From positions 826,501-890,500 of the forward strand of contig JAMWET010001353.1 of assembly GCA_024036415.1 (NCBI GenBank): DNA of 64,000 nucleotides. Direction: 5' to 3'. Made by a program: the position numbers and the translations under genes. The DNA is from Prochilodus magdalenae (Eukaryota; Chordata; Actinopteri; Characiformes; Prochilodontidae). A model generated the notes under the pieces. It worked only from the letters and a program-made list of their open reading frames with translations, was not told the DNA's origin and searched no databases. Shown piece by piece: positions 51,095 through 63,619 of this stretch (its first letter is position 1; each line of letters begins with the position of its first letter).

Positions 51095-52885
51095 ACCCAG
51101 TTATGTATTTGCTAACAACCAAAATGTCTGTAGGTGATATATATATATGATATATATTTATATATATCTTATGCTTATATGCTTGCCGATCTCATCAATG
51201 TCACTTGATGTATTGATTGTTGTATCTCATTATAGTATTATATGACGCATTCTGTTTGAGGTAAATTAGCAACCCTCCTCTCCAAAAAATACTGAGGCAA
51301 TAAATAAATGCATGTTTTTTTTCATGACATCATCAGTCACATCACATATACCCTGCTCATAATTTCAGCACCACCAATTTAAAACACTATCCCGTGTCCC
51401 TGGTCTGTATTAAACATGGCACAGCAGTTCTTCTGGTGATTTTTGTCCATTTTATCTTTTTTACCATAGAACTTTATTTCAGGATCACATGCAAATAAAC
51501 ACATGTATTTTAAGCCAACACGATTGTTTAGTCTTTGCCATCTCAGGTCAAATAACCCTTGAAATATTAATACTACTCTACCTTGTAAGTGAACAAGTTC
51601 TGATGTTGTCTTTGCCAGTGTTGTGCCAAATTCTGACTTCTCTTTGTGTGCATCATGCAGGCAAATGGATGCTACAGATTACACTTGTTTATATTGTTCA
51701 GTTGTTTCTATGCATAAATGAACTATGCTGTGAGTGTATATACCTGTGTGGGCACAAAAAGAAGAGTCAGAATTTGCAATCTTGGCTATTGGCACATAGA
51801 AACAGCCAAGTTCATGAGTGTAATCGGTAGCATCCATATGCCTGCGTGACACAGGTGTCTGGTTCTATAACCTTCAGCTTGTCAACATGCACAGTTGTCC
51901 ACTCGGCACCTGTATGCTGAGACCCGCAGTACCCTCAAAAGACATACTGTTAATCACAGTAACATAATGTATTATGATAGTGATGAGACAGTAGTAGTCA
52001 TGCTAGTTGTGCTGTATTAGTGTGTGTGGGGGGAGCGATGTTTCAGATGAGTTACCTGAGGAGGGGTGAGCTGGGTGACCAGGGGGTCAGAGCAGTAAAA
52101 GAGCTCCTTTCATGAGCATGAGAGAAAAAAAAACAGGCTGTTTTCCAAACGTAACACCAAGAAATGTTCAGACAGGCAAAACGAGCTCCGTCCTGCTTCA
52201 TTAATAGAGTGTAGACATAAATGTGGATGAAAGCAAAGATTCACACATGCTTTTCAAATGGCTTTGAACTGAAGGCAACACATGTAATCATAAATATAAT
52301 GGCTGATTTGCGTGTGTGTGTGTGTGTGTGTGTGTATGCAGTCCTGTGCCTATGTTCATGTCTGTAAGCTTTCAGCAGCATTAGCCCCAATTATTCATGT
52401 TTAGACTTTAGTTATTTATTTAATAAGAACAATCCAGTAAGTACTATATCACTATGTCATGTAGCTATGAGAATGAAGTGTGGGGACACAAACGGTTTAA
52501 GGGGTTAACTCATTTCCATGAACAGACTCATGCTGAATCAGAGCTTTCCTGGTCTGTGGTAAAACTAACGCATGTGGTTTAGTTATAAGGTGTCTGTCTA
52601 TGTGTATTGAGCTGGCCTTACTAGTTCAGAATGTACTCATAAACGTGTTTCTGTTCCCCCCATGGTCTAAAAACTACCTAGCATTCCTTGGGTTCTGTGG
52701 CTAAAGATGAAATACAACCACCTCCCAATAGAAAAACCAAGTTGGCCTCCTTACAGCTAACCTGTTTCCTCAACAAATGCCCTCTCTTTTATCACTCCAT
52801 GGAAATGCATTTCAGTGCATGCACACCAATCATGTCACAACTGTAGTACAGCAAACCATTTATACGCTTACAGGACAAAAAAAAA
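49170..52885. other. Intergenic between tcof1 and arsi, no assured gene
   Basis: Contains GT/GA microsatellites (49715-49760, 52310-52336), an (AC)n(AT)n tract (51020-51090) and one unexplained open frame (50153-50761). No conserved domain was recognised. Confidence 0.5.
51020..51090. repeat. (AT)n-(AC)n-(AT)n microsatellite
   Basis: AT, then AC (51031-51056), then a long AT run. Confidence 0.95.
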
Positions 52886-52890
52886 ATTAC

Positions 52891-53211
52891 CTAATAGTGT
52901 ATATGAATAACATCTAGAATAAATTGGACAAGTTTCTGCATGTAGGCAGCATCAATGTTCAGGCACTCTTGCGTCAAATAATTGCGCAGTTGGGGCAGAT
53001 TTGGTGGATGGCGTCCCTGCACAATTCCGACGACAGTTTCATGTATTTCCTGGGACGTTGGCCACTGCTGGTTGACCTGTATGACCGTATGCTTCCATAC
53101 ACCTGTAAATTCAGCTACTTCCTTCACACTATGGACACACATAATTGCAGTCACTCCTTTTTTGCCAGTCATTAACATCTGCTTGGGACCCATAACAAAG
53201 GAGACATTCAC
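52891..53211 (-). pseudogene. Internally deleted Tc1-like transposase, still open (106 codons)
   Basis: One uninterrupted frame joins an N-terminal helix-turn-helix (KKGVTAIMCVHSVKEVAEFT, then KHTVIQVNQQW) directly to a C-terminal transposase tail (HPPNLPQLRNYLTQE, then NIDAAYMQKLVQ). The DDE/DDD catalytic core is absent. Terminal repeats were not delimited. Confidence 0.6.
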
Positions 53212-53224
53212 TGCACTGCACCAC

Positions 53225-56200
53225 CTCCTCCCAATCTATAAACCCCATAACACACCCCACGTTTAATGCCCAATCATCATCATGCAATGTCATCTGCAGG
53301 ATCCTGAAGTGTGTGTATTGAGTTTACATTATGTGTAGTTTTAATGATGATTTTTCTATGACATTAACCCTTTACATAACGAGCTGACAATAGTGAAATT
53401 TAGAGAAGTAAATTGTTTTCCGTGCTACCATGTATACACCCTACCCGGCCCCCTAAAATACTGCCAACGTTTCACTTACAAACTGCAGATGCTTTAGTTT
53501 TAGGTCCATACATCCACGTGATGTGCCTATTTGCTGACCCTACTATATTTGATTAAATGGATGCGTGCAACATAATTACATTAAACAGACTTTTCCTGCA
53601 ATCGGCAAACAGAACGTGCTTTCAAGGACTCCATTGATGTGTCACGTTCCAAAATGTCAGGAACGTGGGCATATCACATAAGCACAAATACAAGTGGGTG
53701 CATACATAAGCAGGTATGTGTACTCAGCCTGTGGAGCGAGGGGGCAGGGAATGTAGGTTATGAAAGCAGGAAGGGAAAGGCTGTTCCCTTTATATCTTTA
53801 CACGTATCCCACTCTAAATGAAAGAAGAAGCTTAGAATTAATGTACACTCTGTTTCCTACACCTAGAACTACAGAAAAACAAATCTCACAGATTGACCCA
53901 TAGAGAGCTGCAAATGCGATACATCATGCATCCACTTCAGTTAACTATACAAACACATGTGTGAATTGATATCAGACGTAGTCACTGCAGTGGGTAGGTA
54001 GTGAAAGGTGGTGGATTACTGGAAGTGCTGGCCTTGAGTAGAATGAGTTTAGTGTTAGCAGAAGTAGCCAATGTTATTTAATAACATTGTTCGGTGTTCG
54101 CCAAGCCCAACATCTGCTCCACTCTATGCCCTCAGCTCTACTGGCCCCTTCCCTAATTATTTCCTTTCATGGGCTCTCTTTTTCTCCAAACTGTGAGGAA
54201 AGCACGGCCAACTCAGTACAGAGGAATTGGAGGTACAAGAGAGGATCTGTAAAGAAAATCTTTGGAGCGTAATAGAATGAGCACATTTTATATAGAAATC
54301 ATGACAAAATTATTGCCATGACATCAGTTTTTATTCCTTTCTTGATTAATAAATGTCTAGTTTATTCACAGGGGATATGGACGTTGCACAAGTATAAAAG
54401 TGAATCATATTCGTTCTGGGCTTTTTCAGCAGAACAATCAGCCTTTCTAGAAAGCCACTGTTGAGCAATATCAGTGGAAAATGTCCTGTACAATTAACAT
54501 TGAGTTAAGTTAAGCTGAGCTGAACTGAGTTGAGTTAAGTTGAGTTGAGGTGAGTTGAGCTAAACTAAGTTGAGTTGAGTTGAGCTAAACTAAGTTGAGT
54601 TGAGTTGAGTTGAGCTAAACTAAGTTGAGCTGAACTGTGTTGAACTGAACTGAGCTGAGTAAGGCTACAGCATTACACAAGATCGGTGTTAATCAGGCCT
54701 ACACTTTAGAGTTTAAAGAACAAGACCCACCACAAACAACCACCCACCCCCAGTCCTCCTATAGCATTTGTCTCTGAATGAGGAGTATAAAGTGCAAAAT
54801 GGAGACCAAGCTAGATACATTACAGATACATTGTGTATAGTTCAATGCTCAGCAGCTCTGATGTTATATCTGTAACCTACAGCTATCTTGCCACCTGTTG
54901 GGCCCTGCGTCTGCAGCTGAGGTCACACAAACCCCCGTTATGAGCTGGCATGATTGTATACGTGGGTACTGTAGAGAAACGTCTTGTGTACTTTACTGTG
55001 TGCCACAACTATTAAAGACTAGGAGGAAACACTGAGTTATTACCAAGGGCGGTAGCTAATGCATCATTTTATGTGGAAGGCTATAGCTATCCATCTCCCA
55101 CAAATGAACTAGGATCCTGCAACAGGTGGCTAGGCCAAGTAGGTAGCAGCATCTAGCTACGTTTAAACAAATGGAAGCTTTGGTGAAAGTTCTGCCAGGA
55201 GGACTGTAATGCTATGTCATTCATTCATTTTATTCATTACACTGCAGGCCTACACCTGCCTTTAAAATGACTCTACTTGCCTATACATTCAGCTGCTTTC
55301 AGGTACCGGGCATTGTGATGTTCCCCCTTCATCCTCCCACCACTACCAGTTTGGCCCTGTCCATTCTGATCCAGCTGAGTGACTCATTTTTGTCCAGTGA
55401 GCTCATGACGACAATAGGTAATTCCTTTACATCCTCAGAAGACACGTCCTTCGTCTGGTTTGGACTGAGTTCTCTTTGATTTGTCTTTTAATGCCTCTGG
55501 TCCTCTGGTTCACCCACTCTGGGACAGGGGTCAAAATGCAACCAATGTCACAAAATTACACATTTGCACCACAGAGGTCTCCAAATCCCCAAATCTTACT
55601 TTGTGTATTGTTTAAGATACAAGGATGGAAGTTGAAATGTACTTGAGCATTGAGCATGAACTCTCTTGCACTTTGCAGGAAACTGGGGCTTTTAAACTCA
55701 GTTGAAAAGGTTAGGGTATTTTAGATATGAGTTTATTTCTAGCTCTTGTGTTGGGATGAACATATTTTGGTTTCTTTCTTTCTTTTTCAGTCACTCACTG
55801 GTCACCCTGTTGAAACAGTGGTTGTTGTGAGCCCAGAGATCTTAACCAAAAGAACGTGACTGAAGAAAGTGAAACAGCCATAAATAGGTTTTAAAATGTA
55901 CATTTTATTATTCGGAGCATGACTAGAAGTCCAGTTTCTCTGAAGGGGCTATTTTAAAGGTATTGGTTTCTTTTAATGCCACAAAATAAATGTTTAATAT
56001 ACCGAGTTTAGAAACACATCAGAATGTTGTAAAGAGGTTGGGCTTTTTGACATGTGGCTTGATTGAGCCCTTTGGATGTGATCCACTTTAAGGTGGGTTT
56101 GTTGTTCTTAACTCCAGCGTGTAATGTAATGTTTACTTAGCGTTATGAAAGGCCGTTTAAGGCCTTCTTAAGCCCAGGGTGTTATTCTAAATTCGCCTGG

Positions 56201-56340
56201 AATTATGTTGCTTACTTCTTGTTTGTGTTGTTTGTCACAGAAGGAAAAGCAAGCATAAAAACAAATAAACAAATAAATAAAAACATTCATACAGTCACCG
56301 CTTGCTTGCTCACGCAGCTGCGTGCATCTTTTCCAGAAAT
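53225..56340. other. Intergenic, no gene seen
   Basis: Ordinary AT-rich sequence apart from the pentamer minisatellite at 54501-54661. Confidence 0.5.
54501..54661. repeat. Pentamer satellite, TTGAG/CTGAA-type units
   Basis: Runs of TGAGT, TGAGC, TAAAC and TAAGT pentamers, with a 25-bp higher-order block (GAGTTGAGCTAAACTAAGTT) repeated about three times. Confidence 0.9.
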
Positions 56341-56344
56341 AAGA

Positions 56345-56670
56345 AAAGCACGTGGTAGATGGCCAAAAGAATGTGGACACTCCAACATCACATCCACATG
56401 TGGTCTCTGGAACATGTTGTTCCAAACTCACTGGCATTAATGTTGTTTCCCCTTCAGCAGCACTAACAGCCTCTTCTGGGAAGCCTTTCCAGAGTTTGGA
56501 ACTGATGCTGGGCGATAAGGTCTGACTGTCCAATCCATCCCTAAGGTGTTGCTGGGGGTCTTAGCTCTTAGCTGTCCAGACAGTCCAGTCAACTTCTTTC
56601 ACAACAAACTCAGAAAACTGCTTCTTTATGGACCGCTTATTGTGCACTGGAACATTCCCAGGTAAAAATG
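56345..56670 (-). mobile_element. Tc1-type repeat relic
   Basis: GGCCAAAAGAATGTGGACAC is the end motif of a common fish Tc1-type repeat. CAACTTCTTTCACAACAAAC and TTTATGGACCGCTTATTGTG are internal blocks of the same family. A further piece, CACTGGAACTCAAGGGACCC, lies near 57449. Confidence 0.6.
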
Positions 56671-57768
56671 AAGTATATTAAAATGTGCTAGAAATGCACG
56701 TTAATATCAGCAGGTATTTTGTGTGCTAGTGTGTTTGAAGTGCTAGTGCAATGTACAATATACATTTATGAATAATAAATATACAAGTACACTAAAATAG
56801 GAGGTAAAATGTACATGTAATTATTACATTATTATATATTATAATTGTTAGTTGATCACAAGTACATTTGACCTTAGTAGTACTTCAGTGTACTAATATA
56901 TAAAAAACAAATATTATATAAATATACTTCCTAGGTAGAAAAATCAAGTATATTTAAATGTGCTTCAATATGTACTTTAATATCTTCTCAGGTATATCTA
57001 AGTTAATTAGTGGTGAGTTAAAATAGTACAAATGAGTACAATTAATTTAAGTATATATGTAGGAACACTAACATATTTATTTAGCATACTAAATACATAG
57101 GTTAGTATATCCAACATAGCCCACTTTCAGTACATTAATTATGAGTGCAATTGAAGCATACTAAGTGTAATTAAATTAAGTATACTTCATTCTACGCATT
57201 TATTGGTTTATCATCCTGAAACAGAAAAAAAGACTTTGACACAAAGATAGAATCACACAGACATCTTTAAATCTAGATTCCAATCTTCGCACCTGGATTT
57301 TGTAATCACCGGTTGTTAACTGAACTGTTTGTGTAACTGATTGGCCACTTTGAGTCCTAGCTAACAGTGATTTCAAAATCCAGTACTGGAGTCTGGCTTC
57401 AAGGTCAATATTTGACAAGGTCTATTTTGGCGTTACTGTTCCCCTGCACTGGAACTCAAGGGACCCAGATCATTAAAAACAGAGACTCTCAGAGAGTAAA
57501 GCTCCACAAACATTGCTTTAACTGCTGTAGCTGATACCTGGCATTGTGCACACCAATAGAATCCTAATCCACAAAAATCCTATACAGTTCTTGTGCTGAC
57601 TTCTTTGCTTCCAGAGACTTCGTCAGTAGTATGTGTTGCAGCCTAAAACTGCACCAGGCACCTCAGCACTAGTTGAATTTAGATGTATTTGCGCACAGAC
57701 GAATTTGTCCTTTGTTTTTAACCCATCCCTGTTGTGGTACATGAGCACACAAACATAAGTAAACACAC

Positions 57769-57905
57769 ACTAGTGGGCAGTGCCCCAAGCGGTGGGCAGC
57801 TCTATCCACAGCACATGGGGAGCTGTTGGGGGTTAGGTGCCTTGCTTAAGGCCCTCTGGTCATGCCCTGTTGGTTTCATTGGATTGAACCAGCAACCTTC
57901 CCGTC
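57769..57905 (-). mobile_element. SINE family 1 fragment
   Basis: CACTAGTGGGCAGTG, GGGGTTAGGTGCCTTGCTTA and GATTGAACCAGC are reverse-complement counterparts of the 38218 SINE, with a decayed B box. It directly abuts the family 2 copy. Confidence 0.6.
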
Positions 57906-57908
57906 ATA

Positions 57909-58108
57909 ACATTTACATTTACGGCATTTAGCTGACGCTCTTATCCAGAGTGACTTACATGGTTAATCATATTACAGGTGGGCCAGTGCAGTGTTAGGAG
58001 TCTTGCCCGAGGACTCTTATTGGTGTAGCACAGCAAAGTCACCCAGACTGGGATTCGAACCCCAGTCTCCCACATGTGGTGTTATCTGCTGAGCTACACC
58101 AACCAGCT
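57909..58108 (-). mobile_element. tRNA-derived SINE, family 2, copy 2
   Basis: Second copy of the 39266-39487 element in the same orientation, with the same tRNA-like head and tail but shorter by an indel in the head. Confidence 0.8.
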
Positions 58109-58109
58109 A

Positions 58110-60050
58110 AGGTTGGTCATAAGGTTGGCTGCCTGAACTCCAGCCCCACAAAGGTACAGGTCTGTAATGCCGATGCTCCAAAACATTAGCACTTCGCAAT
58201 GCCAGCACTTACTGTTGCATAAGGCAGCTCTAACATGCTGTCATTAAAGGCATTGATAGCTCTTTCCTTGTGATAAGAAAAATAATAAAAGGTTTGTCAA
58301 TATATTAAGAATTTACCCACAATTCCCCTTGTATTTTTTTGTTGCTCCATTCTTCAGAACTGTCTGGCATATCTGATTTTCATGTTGTTATGAAATATTA
58401 TCAAATACCATCAGATTGGCCATTATCCAGTGAGCCTGCAGGCATCTGAAGCTGTGCTGTGACAACAGCACATTACAGTGCTCTCTTGTGTTTGTGTTCA
58501 GTGGAGATGTTATCTGCTGGGCCTGTGTGGGCTCTGTGGGACGACGCAGTGCGACGTAGTACCTGCTCTCTTCGCTTCCTACTCACATACAATACAAACA
58601 GTCACAGCCCAATAAAAAGGACTCTTGTGCACCAGAACACGGCTCCCCTTGAAGGCTGGTGAGGACCCCAGTTCCCGCAGAACCCCCAAAGCCCCAAAAC
58701 GTGAGCTTTTAGCACACAGCCTCCTGTTTGTGTTTATACAATCATGAAGAGTATTTTGTGATGGGTTAGGCAACTTCAAGGTTTCAGAGCTGTTTTCAAT
58801 TTGGACTTGAAGTCACACAGAGACTACGTTGGCCATGTTTACATGGAATGCTGAAAAGCAGAGCATGCATGGCTGCTCAAAGATAGAGCACGCAAGTACT
58901 ATAGGGCCGGTTGGCGGAGTGTTAACTTGTGGGCCATTAGGGAAGCTTTTATATAGAAGCGATTGCTTCTTTAGGAAACATTCATCCACCTAGTCAAGAG
59001 CCCTGAATGTCACGGTCTGTCAAATGCTGTCATAAATGTCGTCCTGGCTAAACACACAAACTGAATCTAGGAAAGCTACATAGTGGCCTATGCTGACAAT
59101 ACATTAATTGTAATTAACAGAAATACCTGCCAACTGTAAGTTAAAGTGTTATTTAAAAGTCAAGGAAAAGCGTGAAACAAACAGGGAACTGTGCTCTGGT
59201 GTTGGTGAAGTTTGTTGACATCTGATTTAGTGCTGGCTTGTACATGTTTCAACCTGCCAAAGTGAAGGGCTATCAGCGTAAACAAATTCTCACCGTCAAG
59301 ACAAACTTTGTGTCCTCTATGGTGGAAATTTCTAGGTGACAGACAATTAAGAGTCTCTGAGTCTGGATCAAAGTGAGTAGCAAGTTTATTGGAGCGAGTC
59401 GGAAGCTCATTCTGCTTCCCCAAGAAAAACACTTCAATATATATAACATACAGGCTTGTGCGCCCACCCCGCCCAAGCTGGTTTCACAGTGGCATAATTG
59501 TACAAGAGGTCATTGTGTTCAGGCCCAAGCTGTACTTCTGGCTACCTGCAGGCCTTGGGCTGTATCAGTCTCTTGTACATCTAAGGAGTAGTCTCTCAGT
59601 GTCATCCGCCCATGGTCTCTGTTATCTTGTGTAGGATGGAAAATAACGAGCTTGCATATTTGTAAGAGTTCATAGAAGCTATGGTGGAAAAACACTGGCC
59701 TACTAACAAGTACTATTCGCACACAAAGAGCAAAACACATGAATACACTCATTGATTATGAATCACTTTGACAATAATTAGATAATTTCCATTACACCTC
59801 TAAACAGTAACTTTATGGGGTTTTCTTAAATAATAATAATAATGCAATTATCTGATATAATCAAATAAGTATTAGCCCTAAGTATCAGACAGTAGAGTCC
59901 AAGAAGACTTCCCCTCTTCTGAGTAAGTGCTCTATTCTCTCAACAGGCTTCTGGTGCCCAAACAACTTTGTCCTTTGCCTATTGTTCCACAAGTCCTGGT
60001 GGGCTACAGGAAGTCCATCACATTTTCATACATTCAATACCCATTTTTGT
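58110..60050. other. Intergenic, no gene seen
   Basis: No motif-bearing frame was recognised on either strand. Short frames around 59160-59750 overlap one another and look random. Confidence 0.45.
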
Positions 60051-60054
60051 AGAC

Positions 60055-60300
60055 CAGCGAGGTGTGTCTAACAGAGCGGACAGTGAGCAGACGCAGTGTT
60101 TACGAACTCCAGCAGCACTGCTGTGTCTGATCCACTGCCGTGTGCTGGTTCTGTGGGGGACCATGAATGAACAGGGTGAAAGGGGGATAAGAAAATATGC
60201 TGTGAATCAGACAGACCACAGTCTGTAACTGTACAACTACAAAGGACACCTATATGGTAAGTGGAGCTGATCACATGGACCATGAAGGTAAAAACAAGGA
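60055..60300 (+). mobile_element. Foldback MITE fragment
   Basis: AACTCCAGCAGCACTGCTGT, GTGTCTGATCCACTGC and, at the right, GGTAAGTGGAGCTGATCACA and AAACAAGGAGGTGTAGCC match the 48594 family and the 35865-35995 fragment. Confidence 0.7.
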
Positions 60301-60599
60301 GGTGTAGCCACCTGGCATGGCTAGCAACTGCTTTGGGCCCCAGGCCAGTGGGGTGCCCCTGAGGGTATATTTATATTTTTGAATGAATGAAGGTTCTTTA
60401 ATGTTGTTTATGTTTATATTTTGAAATTTTAAAAAGTTACATTCAGCACTTTTTATTGATGTCTGATTATTTAGATCCTTGAGGTGGTGATGAACTGCCT
60501 TGGGCCCCATCAGACTCTAGATTCACCACAGTACTTACTTTCGGGTATGAAAAATAAATTTCTGTTCATTTCAATGACACTCACCTACAAAACAATAGT

Positions 60600-61515
60600 T
60601 GCAACTAGGAATCAACTGGAATGAAACTTGAAACTTGGTCTGTAGGTTTGAGACATGCGAATGGTTCACACTCAGGGTGCACATGTGGCGTACGCAAGGA
60701 CAGGCCTTATTGCTGTACCTGACTGACTATATAAGGTCGTCCTCTTATGTGTGCTTTCCATTCTGACTCATGCTGTTGTGTTGGTAGCATCCTTGGCAAG
60801 TAAACCATGCCTCAGAGAAGAGTTTAAAAGCAATTAGAGGAGTTGGAAGAGTTCAAGAGGGTTGGTCCAAAAGGCGGGATGGTCTTATCAGTGCATCGTG
60901 TGCCTTACCAGTTGTGCGGATACTACTGTAGCACGCTGTTGTTGGTAGTGAATAGAAGAAGACACACACCAGTGACGTGAAGGATCTGGAAGGCCTACAC
61001 AAACCACTAAGAGAGAGAACCAGTGGAATGTCTGACATGCGAGTGACCCAACAGACAAGGTTGCAGACATTCGGCGAGCAAAGATACCCTCCATGAGTCA
61101 TCCTGTTAGTGTCAGTACCACTGGCAGACGGCTGCATGACACAGGACTACAGGGACGCAGACCACTACAATGACTGCTCACGTCAACGTCACCAAAGACT
61201 GTGTTGTGGCAGACTCTCATGGGGTGACTCAGAATGGCAGCAGGTCATCTTCAGTGATGAGTTGTCTTTGTGTCCACGTGTGGAGACACTGTGGTCAGCA
61301 CCAAGATAAATACTTGTGGTGATACGTCACATGTCCAGAAGGCCTGGTATCACTCCACCTCCACCCCTACCGCAAAATCTGCAGGAGCTGTGTGAGAATA
61401 TTCAAGCTGCATGGGATGGATTATCAGAGGACACCATTAGGAACCTCTAAAATTCCATGCTGAGACGTCCGGCAGCCTGTCACCATACTGTGGGACACTA
61501 CGCCTGTAGGTGTAG
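60600..61515 (+). mobile_element. Tc1-like transposon fossil, near full-length coding region
   Basis: Reading through many stops gives MPQRR, RLQTFGEQRYPP, then WQQVIFSDELSLCP (catalytic core block) and LQELCENIQAAWDGLSEDTI, followed by SMLRRPAACHH, the C-terminal end of this Tc1-like family. It lies just upstream of the arsi promoter. Confidence 0.8.
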
Positions 61516-61734
61516 CTCAGTAAATATTGCCCATATCAGTCTGAATGCATCATCATTTATTGTTCCTGGTAACTTTATCTTCCTTCCCAATAGCACTGCA
61601 ATCCCACACTTCCCTCTGGGTGCAACTCTTCTTTTGTTGATGAGTCTATAAAGGATGACAAACGTTTATCACACAGCTTTTAAGTTCATAGAGTTCATAT
61701 AGCCTAGTACATACAGTAAATAAGAGTTTGTTAT

Positions 61735-61776
61735 TGTATTATTATTATTATTATTATTATTTAATTATTATTATTT
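61735..61776. repeat. (ATT)n microsatellite
   Basis: About twelve ATT/TTA units about 60 bp left of the GC-rich arsi promoter region. Confidence 0.9.
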
Positions 61777-61799
61777 AAAGCCAGTTTGCTCGAGCTTGC

Positions 61800-62080
61800 A
61801 TGTGACCCAGATAGTGTCTGCTCCAGCTCTGTTCGGGCGGGGTTAAGACGCGAGCTTTTAAGGAATCGTGCGATAATCCTCGAAAGCAGACGGGTTCCGT
61901 ACAGAGGGGAACAGTGAAGCCCCACAGCTCTGCGCCTGAACGTTCCTTCCCTCCCTTTCTTCCTCCCTCCCTCCCTCCCTCCTGGCAGTCCTCGGACATG
62001 GAAGCAGCACGTCCAGCTCCCTCTGACCTGCTCCTCCTCAGCGGTTCTTTCTAAGCTGCTCAGGAGAACAGCAGGTAAGC
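61800..62080 (+). promoter_or_regulatory. arsi promoter / 5' UTR, CpG-containing
   Basis: Base composition changes sharply here. A GC box (GGGCGGGG) lies at 61835-61842, with several CpGs and a CCTCC-rich pyrimidine tract at 61945-61985. No TATA box is seen. The stretch probably holds the arsi transcription start. A perfect donor-like CAG|GTAAGC sits at 62072-62080, directly before the start codon. Confidence 0.5.
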
Positions 62081-62382
62081 ATGGCGCTGTCGCCGCTCAC
62101 GGGTCTGTCCGTGATGAGCCTACTGAGCGTGGGCTACCTGTCCTGGGACTGGACGAGTCCCAACCAGGTCGAGAACGAGCCCGGGGCCGCCGCGCCCGGA
62201 CACCGACCCCCTCACATCATCTTCATCATGACGGACGACCTGGGCTTCAACGACATCGGCTACCACAACCCAGACATCCGCACACCCGCGCTGGACAAAC
62301 TGGCCGCCGAGGGGGTCAAGCTGGAGAATTACTACGTGCAGCCGATCTGCACCCCGTCCCGCAGCCAGCTGCTCACGGGCAG
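62081..62382 (+). CDS. arsi: Arylsulfatase I, first coding exon (gene continues beyond the window)
   Basis: The ATG at 62081 opens 100 codons plus two bases, ending at a donor (GGCAG|GTAGAG). Residues 1-21 are a signal-anchor-like hydrophobic N-terminus ([12 protein letters not shown]). [18 protein letters not shown] supplies the two metal-binding Asp residues of the sulfatase fold. [12 protein letters not shown] is the sulfatase signature whose Cys is converted to formylglycine. Arylsulfatase I hydrolyses sulfate esters and is secreted or ER-resident. SLLS-x-GYLSWDW and the tcof1 neighbour favour ARSI over its paralogue ARSJ. No second coding exon is seen up to 64000, which fits a two-exon gene with a long first intron. 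The exon is distinctly GC-rich compared with its surroundings. Confidence 0.88.
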
Positions 62383-62767
62383 GTAGAGCTCACGACTCCC
62401 TCTAACGCTCTCGTAGGGTTTAGCGCAACAGCTCCGTTTCTCCACCAGAGAGGAGAAACTGACCGCTCTAAATGGGAATGCATGTGAATTTAACAAATCT
62501 GGGTGATTTAGGTGGCTGGATGTGAAGTTCTCGTAGACGTTTTATGATAAGACTGTGATCAGAAACGTGTGTGTGCAGGTAAAATAGAACCCAAAGACAA
62601 CCCTTCAAACTTTATTCAAATTCAAATTAAAAGCTATATTGACTGTAAACTTGGTGTCATAGTTTAAGAACAGTATAAATTATATTGAATCACCTTTATT
62701 TAAAACTCACGACTATCAGCTATGATAAACTTGTGAATAATCCCTGAATAATTCAGTACGCACTATG

Positions 62768-63615
62768 AATAATTCATTATCTACTACAGTATCTACTACA
62801 ACCGATTCAGTATCTACTACAGTATCTACTACAAATGATTCAGTATCTACTATCTACTACAAACGATTCAGTATCTACTACAATGATTCAGTATCTACTA
62901 CAGTATCTACTACAACCGATTCAGTATCTACTACAATGATTCAGTATCTACTACAGTATCTACTACAACCGATTCAGTACAGTATCTCTACAACGATTCA
63001 GTATCTACTATCTACTACAAACGATTCAGTATTACTACGATTACAAGTATCTACTACAGTATCTACTACAACAATTCAGTATCTACTACAGTATCTACTA
63101 CAAACGATTTAGTATCTACTACAAACGATTCAGTATCTACTACAAACGATTCAGTATCTACTACAGTATCTACTACAACCGATTCAGTATCTACTACAGT
63201 ATCTACTACAAACGATTCAGTATCTACTACAGTATCTACTACAAACGATTCAGTATCTACTACAGTATCTACTACAAACGATTCAGTATCTACTACAGTA
63301 TCTACTACAAACGATTCAGTATCTACTACAGTATCTACTACAAACGATTCAGTATCTACTATAGTATCTACTACAAACGATTCAGTATCTATTACAATAT
63401 ATACCACAAACGATTTAGTATATACTACTTATGATTCAGCATCCACTACAAATGATTCACTAACTACTACAAATGAGTCAGTATCCACTACGAATGATTC
63501 AGTATCCACTATGAATGATTCGGTATCTACTGCCAATTATTTAGTATCTACTACAAATGATTCTGTACCTACTACAAATAATACAGAATCTGCTATAAAT
63601 GATTCAGTATCTATA
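62768..63615. repeat. 33-bp minisatellite in arsi intron 1
   Basis: The unit has two sub-blocks, GATTCAGTATCTACTACA and GTATCTACTACAAAC, 33 bp together. It is most regular at about 63120-63400, with truncated units before and degenerate ATGATTCAGTATCCACTAC-like units after. The period is a multiple of three and the unit lacks stops in some frames, so both strands show artefactual repetitive open frames. Confidence 0.95.
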
Positions 63616-63619
63616 AACA

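Noticed and set aside
63066..63407. 113-codon Val/Asp/Thr repeat protein on the minus strand
   Set aside because: Produced by a 33-bp intronic minisatellite whose period is a multiple of three; there is no start context, signal or homologue.
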